Below, one piece after another: positions 46,496-57,506 of a stretch of DNA of 64,000 nt (the stretch's first letter is position 1; each line of letters opens with the position of its first letter). This DNA is from Setomelanomma holmii (lineage: Eukaryota; Ascomycota; Dothideomycetes; Pleosporales; Phaeosphaeriaceae), in NCBI GenBank assembly GCA_010015745.1, contig ML978181.1, positions 186,001 through 250,000 of the forward strand, written 5' to 3'. The translations under genes were made by a program, and so were the position numbers. The notes under the pieces were generated by a model. The model made no database searches, was not told the origin of the DNA, and was given only the letters and a program-made list of their open reading frames with translations.

Positions 46496-47957
46496 ATGAA
46501 GGTTGCTGCCACTCTTTCGGCTTTGTCCGTGCTCGCCGGAGCTGAGGCCGCTGAGACCGTCCTGGGAGCCTACATCTTCCACCGCCATGGCGACCGTACT
46601 CCCAAGGCTCTTGCGCCGACCAACCTGACTGCTCTGGGCTACGAGCAAGTCTACACTTCTGGCCAGTACTACCGCTCGCGCTACCTGGGAGGCTCCTCCA
46701 AGATCCGCGGCATCAACCAGGACCTTGTCAAGCTGTCTCAGATCTCGGTCACTGCACCAGTAGACAATGTTCTGCAAAACTCAGCCATGGGCTTCTTGCA
46801 GGGCTTGTACCCGCCTGTTCAGACAGTTCAGACTCTTGCCGACGGTCAGAGCGTGCAGGCGCCTATGGATGGCTACCAATTGATTCCCGTCAACACCCTT
46901 GCTACTGGCGCTGGCTCTGAGGATTCGGGCTGGCTGCAGGATGCCTCGAGCTGCAACAACGCCAAGATCAGCTCCAATGCTTTCTTCAATAGCAAGGAGT
47001 ACACGGATACCCTGTCGAGCACAAAGGACTTTTACGCCTCGATTGTGCCATCGATCAACAACGTGATCAGTGCTGATCAAGTCACCTTCAAGAACGGCTA
47101 CGTCGGTAAGTCTCAATTCAGCATTCATTGTTGGATCTCAAACTCACAATATACCAGTGTACGACATCATCAACGTCGCCGAGATCCACAACTCGAGCAT
47201 CCCCAACTCCTCTGTCCTCACCAACTCCACCCTCTTCCAGCTCCGCACTCTCGCGGATAAGCACGAATGGGGCCTTACCTACAACGTCTCCGACAATATG
47301 CGTGCCGTCGGTGGCATGCAGCTTGCCGGCGAAGTCCTCAAGTACATGAACGGCATCATCTCCTCCCAAGGATCCCAAAAATTCGGCATCCAATTCGGCG
47401 CCTACGCATCCTTCCTGTCCTTCTTCGGCCTCGCCGACCTGCCCGCTGTAAGCGACAACTTCACCGGCGTCGTAGACTACGCCAGCTCCATGACATTCGA
47501 GCTCTTCACCAACGCAGACGTATCGAGCGGATTCCCCGGCCAGAATGATTTGAATGTCCGTTTCCTGTTCCACAACGGCACGGCGTCCAACTCTAGCGAA
47601 CCTACTGCGTACCCGCTCTTCGGCGGCCAGAACACAACCGTCAGCTGGAACGATTTCCAGTCCAACCTGAATAAATTCGCCATCAGCACTACGCAGCAGT
47701 GGTGCACCAAGTGCGGTAACTCGACCGGCACGTGTGCGCAGTACGCTAGCACGTCGAATGATTCTGGCACCGCGAATGTGCAGAAGAGTAGTGGCGGCAT
47801 AAGCCCGGCTGTGGGTGGTGTTATTGGTGCGTTTGTTACGCTGGCTGTTGTGCTGGGTGGGCTGTTGGCGTTTATGCTGCTGGGTGGGTTTCGGCTTGTG
47901 AGTAAGAAGAAGTTGGCGGCTGGGACGCCGGGGACGAGTGTTGAGCCGAAGGCGTGA
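46496..47957 (+). CDS. histidine acid phosphatase family, membrane-anchored, HD pair absent
   Basis: Two exons, 46496-47105 and 47158-47957, around a 52-bp intron (GTAAGT...ACCAG), give 469 residues. A signal peptide (MKVAATLSALSVLAGAEAAE) leads into the phosphohistidine motif FHRHGDRTPKA (about residues 29-38), which defines the family. Several N-glycosylation sites follow (NLT, NSS, NTT). Close to the C terminus is a membrane helix (GGVIGAFVTLAVVLGGLLAF) and a short basic tail, so it is a type I cell-surface or vacuolar protein. In the usual position of the second catalytic motif (SAHD in phytases and acid phosphatases) the sequence reads FGAYASFLSFFGL, lacking the His-Asp pair that donates the proton. 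Activity is therefore uncertain; it may be an altered-specificity or binding member. Confidence 0.88.
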
Positions 47958-48269
47958 AGGGTGCGTTGAGGGTGGCATGGGTGGGAGGGCGGTATAGATG
48001 GGACGACCGCGCTTGAAGAAAGGAAAGCCGTCCCGAACGAGAGCAGGACTCCATGATTATAGAAACGTAGCACTACTACGATATACGCAGTCATATGACT
48101 CGTCACGAATGAAATCAACGATACCGAAGTATTCGAAAGTGCGCTGATGCGTCTATACGCCTCGTATCTCACAACCTGATTACTCACAACCTCATGCCCA
48201 CCAAAACTCTCAATTTACATTCCCCACTCCATTTCAACTTCCAACGCCAATCACGTCAAAAATCTCACA
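47958..48269. other. intergenic after the phosphatase homologue
   Basis: A short gap of 312 bp, C-rich on the plus strand toward its right end. Nothing else was recognised. Confidence 0.5.
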
Positions 48270-49309
48270 ATGCTAACCCATACCCTTACCCTCTCAGCAC
48301 CGCCATCATTTTCCCCCGGAATAGCACACCTCATCATAACATACCTAATCTCCCTCCACGCGCACGACCCAGCATATCAATGGACCCGCCTACGCTTCAT
48401 CACGCACTGCCACAAATCACTCATCGAGAAGCGCTTTCTGACGTACTGGGTTCCGAAAATGACAGTTACGATTTACCCCGATGTCAAGGGCCACGAGGAA
48501 GAAGGGGTAGTGTACAGAGCGCATAGTGTGAAGAGAAAAAGTGGGATTGTCAGGTTTAGAGCGATGGAGACATGGGACGAGCTGCAGATTCAGGGTTTCG
48601 GTGGAATTTTGGCATGGACGGTGCTGGAGACACTGCGCCCTCCAAATTCCCATGCAACTTCACCGCCGACTGCAATCATACGCCTCGGCGCCGGCATACT
48701 CAACGCTGGATACGCGGGTGGTGGGATTATCAGTGATGTGCTGATGCAGATGGGAGGGAGATTTGGTTTGATTGGAAAGAGGTATTTGAGAGTTTGTTTA
48801 GGGAGGAGATGTTCATGCGCTCGCTTCGCGATGAGCTGTTGAACGCATTCTTGAAGGACTTGAAAGTCACTCGTGCAGATAAGAGGATTGATGCGATTCA
48901 TGCATTTCTGAGGAACGAGTATCAGACAGAGAGAAGGGAAATGCTGCACGCGTATCGAGTGCACAATATCTCTCATCCAGCAACTCGGTTCGACATCACG
49001 ACGTCTCTACGTACATCTACAGCCACACCCACGCACGGCAGTATTTCGCCTCTCTTCTCCGCCATCATACGCCGCCAAGAAAGCATGGTTTGGCACATGC
49101 CTGATTGGCAAAACCTGCATGTTGGCGATATCGCAAGACTCCAGGCGAAGGAGGAGATGGGGCTGTATAATTTTTTTCCTTGCGAGGAGGTGTGTGAGGG
49201 AGCGAGCTCGAGAGTTATGGATGAGAAGTGGAGGAAGTGGAGGGGTTGGATGGGGGAGATAGAGGTCAGTGAGGAGGTTTTGGGGAGGGAGTTGAGGGAG
49301 GAAGAATAA
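48270..49309 (+). pseudogene. unknown protein gene interrupted by a one-base frameshift
   Basis: Two overlapping open frames look like one gene. From the ATG at 48270 the first runs to a stop at 48842, with protein-like sequence (WTRLRFITHCHKSLIEKRF, TWDELQIQGFGGILAWTVLE, AGILNAGYAGGG). Around 48750-48760, in a G-rich run (ATGGGAGGGAG), the protein-like reading passes to the frame offset by minus one, continuing IWFDWKEVFESLFREE, MRSLRDELLNAFLKDLK and HNISHPATRFDITT to a stop at 49309. No acceptable intron bridges the two: the only in-frame candidates are 17-32 bp. With one base added the coding length would be a multiple of three (346 codons). I do not recognise the family. It is either a young pseudogene or an assembly error in the G-run. 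Confidence 0.55.
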
Positions 49310-49946
49310 AAGAAATGAACTCAATGGATCATGATAGTGAGGACATTGGAAGAGGATTGATAGGAGAAAAGTCGACGACGAAGTCATGTTGACCAGGTTC
49401 GAAGCGAGGCGGCCATACCAGACAGAAAACTGAGACTTCCTACTCATACGCCGATAAAAGCCGCGGTAGGTACGTACGCTCGCTTCACCACGTCTAAAGG
49501 ATTCCGACACAGTGGGCAGTCTGGAGATACGAAGCCACACCATGCACGAGCGGAGCCTCCTCCGCGTTTTAGCCCGCCAAGATGAACGCAGCTTATCGAG
49601 ATGTCCGTAGTCAAGAGATGAACTCACTATTGTCGTCTCGGAAGGCATGGCGAGGCTGTATGTCTGAGGTACACGATCGTGGCACCTCGTATATGCATAT
49701 GCGTCTTGGCAGGGGTACTTCGGAAAGTGGCCAGGGTGCAAATGATCTGAAGTCCGGAAAAGGTGGTGAGATCGAAGGTCGACTTCCGAGAAGTGGTACA
49801 GAGATCTCGTGCAGTGACACCAAGGTCATCTGATCTCGGAGATACTGTAAGCTGTTAAGGTTGAGGTTGTGATATTTCTGTCAGTAGGACCAGGTGGAGA
49901 GAATCATGATGTAGTATTAGGCCTACGGAGTGAGAGGTCTATGTCC

Positions 49947-49962
49947 ATGAGAGAGAGAGAGG
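49947..49962 (+). repeat. (GA)n microsatellite
   Basis: A run of about seven GA units in the sequence CATGAGAGAGAGAGAGG. A similar tract lies about 440 bp downstream. Confidence 0.6.
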
Positions 49963-50387
49963 AAAGGGCGCTAAGCCTAACCTAGTACTAGTGCTAGAAG
50001 ATGGGAAGGAACCTGGGGCAGTACACTCACTGCAGGGCGGAGGCCAAGGCTGACAATTTCAAGGACCCCTACATGAAGCAAGCTCTGGCGAAAGAAGTTT
50101 CTCCCGTAATGGGCCGTTGTGGCCAAGGCGAAAATCATCGGATTATTCGAGCGCTTGCTTTTGCGTACTGCCCCTGTAGCGGCCCGTTCCAAGGCTCTCG
50201 CACCGAGCCGCGCCTAGCTAGGCAGGATCTGTGGACTACCGGCCGCCATTTACGTGATTAAGCTGCCGGACTTCGATGGTCATTGTCTTGGCTAGCGGTA
50301 TTGTGCAAGCTGTAAAAGCTTAGTGTACACCAAATAACTTATGTCAGCTCGTGCTTCCGCTCATGTTCCTTCTGCGGGAGACTAGTA

Positions 50388-50412
50388 TGAGAGAGAGAGA
50401 GATAGAGAGATT
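50388..50412 (+). repeat. interrupted (GA)n microsatellite
   Basis: GAGAGAGAGAGA followed by TAGAGAGA, an interrupted GA repeat in the same intergenic region as the tract near 49950. Confidence 0.6.
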
Positions 50413-51085
50413 GTGAGGACGTGCGACGAAAGCACTTGTAGACCTCCTTTTCATGTAAACAGCTGGCGAAGGTCTGAAGAAGAGAGTTCATACTTGCATC
50501 ATGTGAAAGGGCGGCGGCGAAGATGATGCCGTATGAATCAGCCGTTCGTTGTGTCGATCTTTAGTCTGGTTCTTGGCTCTACGAGAGACGAGAGTGGGAC
50601 TTCTCCAACTGGCCTCGTGTGAACATCTTTCTGAACAAGCTAATGTCAAGAGTGGGCAAGTAAGCTATACTCTTTCGCTTGCGTCTGTTAAGCTAAACCA
50701 AGCTCGTAACACAATGTTGGCAGTCAAAGACTGAAAGTGGAGGTATCAAGTGCCGATCGTTGTACTAGCCTCGCTTCTTCTCTTGTGGCTTCGCTCCTGT
50801 TATGAATTTGATGCCCACAACACCCCTTTGCGTGCTTGCCAACGTGATGTGGAAGTCCGTAGCTGCCCGTTCATTTTGGTCAGGAGCTCGTAAACGCATG
50901 TGCAGAAGCATGCGGGGAAGGCTATGGTTTTGGTGGCGGTGTTTTGCTTGTATCATGGCACTCGTGGGCGTGGTAGTATGAGTATAAGTACTCCTTGAGT
51001 TGCTCAGAAGACTTATACGGATCAGCAAAGAGCTCTCTTCCTTACAATCTTTTCAAAATTACATTTCTAGTCGATCATTACCACC

Positions 51086-53180
51086 ATGTTGTCTCTCATT
51101 ACTCATGCAGCCTTCGCGCTCTCCTTGGCTGGGCTTGTTCTTGGCCAGGCAGCAAAGCCTACACCCAATCGCTTTGCCAGCGAGATTCCACAGTCGGAAG
51201 CTGTGGCTCTCGCAGGCATCGTTGAAGATGATCCTGCCAGTGCTCCCGCCTTTCCTCAAGGCGGGAGCAGTAGCGCAGCATACACGCTGTATTCTGCCGC
51301 ACTCCCTATCCCGCCGCTGGCTCAAGTCAAGCAGTAAGTCCTGCCATGGAAAGCGATCTTTACGGACTGTGAACTGACTGGACATAGGATGGTCATCAAT
51401 CCAGTAACGAACAAGGAGGTCTGGTACTATGAGATGGACATCAAGCCGTACACGCAGCAAATCTATCCCGGCAAATCGCCAGCTCGCCTCGTCGGGTACA
51501 ATGGTACTTCGCCAGGTCCAACAATCGTCGTGCCGCGAGGTATCAAGACTGTCGTTCTTTTCGTCAATCATGGCGACCGAGAGAGCTCTATCCATCTTCA
51601 TGGGTCGCCGTCGCGTGCGCCTTTCGACGGATGGGCTGAAGATCTGATCATGCCCGGACAGTATAAGGACTACTACTATCCCGACAGCCAGTCCGCTCGA
51701 TTCTGTGGTACCATGATTACGCCATCCACTTTGCAAGTCATGAATGTCGCCACGGTGTTTGTGTACTAATGTTGTCTCAGACCGCCGAGAATGCATATTT
51801 TGGCCAAGCTGGTGCGTACCTCATAACCGACCGAGCGGAAGATGTGCTCGGCCTTCCATCTGGCTATGGCCAATTCGACATTCCGCTTGTACTCTCCTCG
51901 AAGTTCTACGATGCCGACAGTACTCTCAAGTCGAGCCTCGGTGAAGAGGACAGTCTTTGGGGTGATGTTGTCCACGTCAATGGACAACCATGGCCTTCCA
52001 TGAACGTGCAGCCACGCAAGTATCGCTTCCGTATCCTGAATGCCGCAGTCTCTCACAGCTTCGATCTTTATTTTGTCAAATACACTGCTACTGGCACCAA
52101 ACTCCCATTTAAGGTTATCGCCTCGGATGCTGGCCTACTGCAAAATGCTGTCCAGGTGCAGCACGTCATCACTGCAGTCGCTGAGCGATGGGAAATCGTT
52201 TTCGACTTTTCCGCCTTTGCCGGACAAACCATACTGCTTCGAAACACTCAGGATATTGGAGGCCTAGCTACCGATGATGAGTATACCAACACCGACAAGG
52301 TCATGCAGTTCAATGTCAGCGCAACTCCTGTAGTCGATACGTCCAATGTGCCTCAAGCGCTGCGCACTGTGCCATTCCCTCCAGCTTCCTCAGGAATCGA
52401 CCACGAGTTCCGCTTTCACCGATCGAACAGCCAGTGGATGATCAACGACGTCGTCTTTGCTGATGCCGCGAACCGGGTTCTTATGAGTGTGCCACGAGGC
52501 AAGGTCGAGATCTGGAAGTTGGAAAACAAGGGTGATGGATGGACACATCCTATCCACGTTCACCTCGTCGACTTCAGAATTCTTCAGCGCAACGGGCGTG
52601 GTGTTGAAGCATGCGAGTCAGCCGGCCTCAAGGATGTGGTTTGGCTTGGCAAGAATGAAGAAGTGCTGGTCGAAGCGCACTATGCTCCATGGTAAGTAAA
52701 TCGACTTCTCCTGTCGGTGAAACAATGTCCGACTCCAGGTACCAATATTTAGGAATGGCGTATATATTCCATTGTCATAACCTGATCCATGAGGATCACG
52801 ACATGGTAAGCGCCGAATATATCGTCATCAACCTGCTGTCAGCTAAACTCTTACAGATGGCGGCCTTCAATGTAACACAACTGCAAGAGCTGGGATACAA
52901 TGAACAGACAGACTTCTCTAACCCCGAAGACGCCCGATGGTCAGCGAAGCCGTTCGTCCAGACCGAGTGGTCTGCCAAGACAGGCCCTTTCACGCAACAA
53001 GCGGTCAATACCAAGGTCCGAGAGCTTGCTTTGCAGCAGCCGTACAGCGAGCAGGCACAAGTCGAAGCGGCCTTGAGTGCCGCTTGGGCGGACGGTTCCG
53101 CACAAAGGCGAGGTGTCGAGAAGGGCCTGGCGGTTCACAATTCCGGCCCCATTTCTCGCGTGCGACGATTCGTCGTCTGA
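51086..53180 (+). pseudogene. bilirubin-oxidase-like multicopper oxidase, frameshifted and missing a copper ligand
   Basis: Five exons, 51086-51333, 51388-51732, 51781-52691, 52739-52805 and 52857-53180. The product is a secreted three-cupredoxin oxidase with a signal peptide ending near GLVLGQA. Copper motifs: SIHLHGSPSRAPFDGWAED (first), HPIHVHLVDF (third) and HCHNLIHEDHDMM (fourth) are intact. The second should read WYHDHA; here it is WYHDYA, so a type-3 copper histidine is tyrosine, a CAC-to-TAC change. Just before it, at about 51701-51705, one base is missing between SAR and LWYHD, and the frame as given stops at 51769. Intron 2 (51733-51780) is GC-AG (GCAAGT...CTCAG). Intron 4 is 51 bp with no stop. 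With one base added the coding length would be divisible by three (631 codons). It looks like a recent pseudogene; a sequencing error would explain the frameshift but not the ligand. Confidence 0.85.
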
Positions 53181-54787
53181 TGTCTCGGCTCTTGTGCCAA
53201 TCGAAATTGATGGACTGCGATATCGCTTTTCTGAGTCTGCCGTATTCTGGATTGCCTTCTCTTGTACATATTGCTTACCTTCTCTTGGACTCTTTGTCTT
53301 TCCTTAGTGCCCCTTCCCTAGCTTGTTTGTCTTTTTAGTTCTCCTGAGACGTGTCCTGCTTGCATCTGTCGTACGTATCGTACGCAATCTAAGAAATGCC
53401 CAGCCCTGCTCCAGTCAATGAGGTATAGACACTAAGGATAATGCGGTGACTGAACTGGCATGAAGAAAAGGAATAACATGGGTCGCAATATGCGAGATGG
53501 GCGCTTGTGAAGCTAAGTGGTTGGTCGCTTCGCATAGTGGAAGTTGCGCCCGTCGCCGAGAAATTTAGGGCTGACGCGGATTGGTCCATGCTCCTCGAGA
53601 TCCACCTCCCTCAGCATTCAGCCCCTCGATTTCGCTGCCACACCCTCCACACCGATGGCCTATCTTTCCGCCCACAAACGACCCCAAGTCGTCCGCATGC
53701 CATTTCGATCATGTGCTTAGAATGTCAACACCCCCGGCCGCCTGCCACTGTCAATTCCAGTCAGTGGGTCGTCCCTAGGCTACGACGAGACTCTAAGCCG
53801 CTCTCGTCATCGCCATGGAACGGCGTCTTCAATGACATTCCGTGCTTATGAAGTCATCTACCGCGAGTAGCGCACTCTGACGCCTATTCTTGACGATCTC
53901 ATCGCATGTTCACTACCGGCGGGCGAACCACAAGCCACAGCCGTCGCTTTCGCGAAAATGCCATGTGCGCAGCTGAGACACGACTAGGTCGTAGGGCTTC
54001 ATGGCTAATTTGCCATTCGATGGCTGAGAAAGATGCCTAGTTACTCAGCTAGCGAGAGGTCCCGTGGCGTCAAGTTTATTGCACGTTCATGAGCCAGGCT
54101 GCAGGCGCCATCACCCGAAGTCGTGCCAGAGGGCCAATGAGGCCGTCAAGCCCTATGGGTGTCCAGTCACAATGGACATTGCCCAACGTCCGCAACTGCT
54201 AATTGTAGTGAAGCCCGTCGTTATGGTTGATCTCGGACCGTTGGCCTAAGACCCCTTGTCCTGGGATCCGGTATCAAAGAAGGTTTGACCGCTGTATGCA
54301 TGTGTCCTCTTTTCAGGCTACCACGACCCAAACACCCACAAAAGCAACTTGCCCGCGTGGTGTTTTCTTGTTCCTATTTTTGGTGTTCTTCGAGCTTCAT
54401 ATGCCATCGTACTTGCACTTCTTGAGTCTAAGACAACGCCAACGCGCCCAGCATGTGTCTCCGCGTGGTGGAGAAATTCCCAGCCTGTGGCTGTGTCTAC
54501 CATACCCACGCTGTAGACCGGTGTTCTTACTACGGTCGACATCCGGTAGTAGATAAGGTTGTATGGGTGGGACTATCGTGTCCAGATCACAGTGGTGGCA
54601 GCTGAACAGCTTTTTCGATGTGGAACACGCTCGATTCTACGGTAACTGTGCCTGGTGAAGACCACGCTTTCAACAAAGGTTCCTTGAACTAACACATACA
54701 GCCTTGGGTATATAACGCCTATCACGAAAACGATCGAATCCAGTGCCAACGCCATATCGCTTAACGATATGAATCCAGCACCGCGAG
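53181..54787. other. intergenic between the oxidase and the 862-residue protein
   Basis: About 1.6 kb with only short chance frames. The two flanking genes are convergent, so their 3' ends lie here. No repeat array or RNA gene was seen. Confidence 0.5.
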
Positions 54788-57506
54788 CTATCCTCTACTG
54801 CGAGGAATCAATTCCTTCCTGGACGATATTCTGGATCTTGGGGCAACACGTATCTCGTCCGATACTGTCGACTCCGCTCTCGGCCTTGCAACTGTCTGAT
54901 CCTGATGAGGCATTGGCAATTTACCACGAGCTTTGTCACTAAGCCCGGTCTGCTTAGATGCATCTGCCATGCTTGAGTCAGAATGGGCCTTTGAAACTCG
55001 GAGAGCGGCTATCTCGAAGTCGAAGCGGTCAATGTTGACCCTGGGTCTCTCCTCGGGGCTGGGGGCCTCTTGGGTCGCCACTAACGACACAAATAAATTC
55101 TCTTCGAACAGAATCTCTTCACGCGAATGGCCAGAACGGTCTTGCTCAGCCCGAATGACAGGCGGGATCGATGACGGAGTGGACAGTTGAGTTGACGGCG
55201 CAACATCGTCGTCTGGAGTGTAGAAAAGCGGGCGACTGTCGATGGCCGAAAGCTCTTCGTTTCGCGAGGAGCCGCCATACTCTGCCCGGGCCAAAGCTGC
55301 GCGTATACTTCGGCCGTGCAAGGTTATCCTCCTGCGCAGGCCACTGTCCGTGGACCAACTCGTAGCACCGGCAGGAATTCTTGCCTGTCTGGCAGGATCG
55401 TTGGCAATACTTCCTTGATTCCTCATGACGAAAATGTTTTCGGGGAGGACCACACTCCTGCGCGGCTGACCCTCAAGTGATGGAGGGTACACAGACGACG
55501 ATTGAGAAACGCCATCGTCTCCCTCATCGCCCGAATCGTCTTCAGTCTCGTCGCTCAGCTCGCTTGCTGCCACCTCGTTTGCTGCCGTACGCCTGCTGGA
55601 AAGCCTCCTCGCTTGTGTTTGCCAATGCATCTTCAGCCGGTCGCACAGCATTTTTGACCACGCACATCCAAAGGGAGTTTGCAAAGTATCCTTGCATGCG
55701 AGAGCTGCCTTCTTGACCTCAAGTCTGGCAAGATTTCTCTCGATACTTTGTGCCTGCTTGAGCATCTTGGCGGCCTTTTTCCGATCGGCGGCCGTGAGTT
55801 TGGACATCCATTCCAAGGTCTCACTTCGAAGCTTGGACTTGGTCCAAATTGATCCACCTTTGGTGCTTCTTACGCAACCTTGAAGCTCTCTTACACGGCC
55901 GTGCTGAGGTTTCTCGATGCCCTGTTGGTCGAAATGGAGACTGTATTGCTTCAGGTTGAAGCTCTTCAGCTTTCGATCGACAATTGGGGTCTCCGAATCC
56001 TTCGGACGTTGCACTGCAGGAACCGTCGGACCCGAAGGAACTTCGCGCTCCACCTCCTCCTTAGTTGGTGGTCCAAACGGCTCGTGCAACGCAAACGGTT
56101 CTCTGACAAAAGCGTCCCCAACTGGCTGATCTTCGGCACTTGCTGCTGCTTTCCTTATTGCGTTCACCGTGTCGATGAGAAGACCATGTTCATGCACAAG
56201 CAGTTCGCTGTAGGGAACGACATAGCTTCGGAGCTCTTCGACGCCAGGCTTGGGTTCGTAGAAGTCTGGCGCTGTATCAAGGTTGCCCCTTTCTGGGACG
56301 GCTAGCGAGAAGTGGAAATTCTCGGTAGGTAAAGGACCTACGGACCAAACTGTCTCGGAGGAAGGAGGCAGGTAAGACACGCTCACGAGGGATTCTCGAA
56401 CCGCTACACAGTCTGTCAGCTACTTGTTGGTATACCAAAAGAACCGTGAAAGCATTTCACGGTGGACTTGAAGACAACTTACTACTCAAATTTTCACCAA
56501 GGGCGTCCTTTCGACGAAGCAAGTCAGCACAGCGAAATCCAAAACTCGCCTCGGAGATCTCATCGACATTAAATCCATGTCTGAAAGCAGGATGGACATT
56601 GCTAGCAGTACTAGCAGCTCGCTCAAGGCCAACAGTGGCATCTTCGAAAAAGTCGGTGGATCGGCGATCGTCGGCGAAGCTTGCTTCATCCTGGCTGTCT
56701 TCACCAATACTGAAGCGAGGATCCGTGAACTGCAAGTAAATACTCGTGCGTCTACTATCCGGTACTTCATCGTTGACTTCGTCCATCATAGAGTTCGTGA
56801 CGTCTTCAGTGCTGTCACGGTCAAGTTCGATGGCCGATCGACGCGGACTGTCTTCACTAGCACGCATACTACTTGGTACGCTGCTGCCGTTGACTTCGTC
56901 CATGACGGAGCCGCCAAAGCTGTCTTTGTAGGCAGACGAGTCATAAACTGGACCGGCAAAGCTGGTGCGCATTTTGGATGGGATGCTGGCGTTGACTTCG
57001 TCCATGACAGAGCCGCTGAAGTGGTCGTTGTCGCTTAAGCCACGGAATGTGCCAGCGACACTGGTGCACATGCTCGATGGGACACTGGCGTTGATTTCGT
57101 CCATCATAGAGTCATCGAACTCGTCGTCGATGAGTTCGTTTTGATCATCATCGTTGACAGGGCCGACGGAGGCTTGATGAGCGTTTGGAGCAGCGGCAGG
57201 AAGGGGTAGCATTGGCACCCATTGACTGTAGTCACAACGTCAACACGATCTTGTAAACCCCTTCGTATTTACTCACCTTGGACCGGCAGCGGCAGTATTT
57301 TGCTCTCCATTCAGCAACTCAGCATCGATATCGATGCCCGATGCCTGCGAGAATCTACTCGATGACTTGGAGATCGTGCTCAGCATTCGCGTGCCAAGAG
57401 CACGACCGGCCGACATCGACTTTCCAGTGGAAGACAACGATCGGACTGATGATGAGTATACCTTTCTGGTCGCCTGGCTCCATGAGGAGCTGTTGTAGGA
57501 CGGCAT
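54788..57506 (-). CDS. 862-residue disordered protein with fourfold MDEVN repeat, unknown function
   Basis: Three exons, 57506-57277, 57225-56483 and 56403-54788, with introns of 51 and 79 bp, sum to a multiple of three. The start MPSYNSSSWSQATRK is followed by a Ser/Arg-rich segment. Exon 2 holds four copies of a short motif, at intervals of 33, 34 and 39 residues: MDEINASVPSSMCTS, MDEVNASIPSKMRTS, MDEVNGSSVPSSMRAS and MDEVNDEVPDSRRTS. Exon 3 begins with a better-ordered stretch (SYLPPSSETVWSVGPLPTEN, then YVVPYSELLVHEHGLLIDTV), a charged helical region (MSKLTAADRKKAAKMLKQAQ), and a long disordered tail. I recognise no domain. The (R/K)(T/A)S ends of the repeats look like phosphorylation sites, suggesting a regulated scaffold, which is inference. 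Confidence 0.72.

Larger units (their letters stand above)
49310..51085. other. intergenic, with two GA microsatellites
   Basis: About 1.8 kb without a supported gene. It contains two short (GA)n tracts (listed separately). A TATAAG box lies at 50983-50988, roughly 100 bases before the multicopper oxidase ATG, and is its likely core promoter. Confidence 0.5.

Noticed and set aside
48733..48749. A 17-bp or roughly 30-bp intron to repair the unknown protein at 48270-49309
   Set aside because: Removing GTGATG...GCAG restores frame, but spliceosomal introns that short are not credible next to 44-63 bp neighbours. A frameshift is simpler.
43186..53180. A metabolic gene cluster (dehydrogenase, phosphatase, multicopper oxidase)
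   Set aside because: There is no backbone synthase, cluster regulator or transporter, and the intervening genes are housekeeping (PIG-P).
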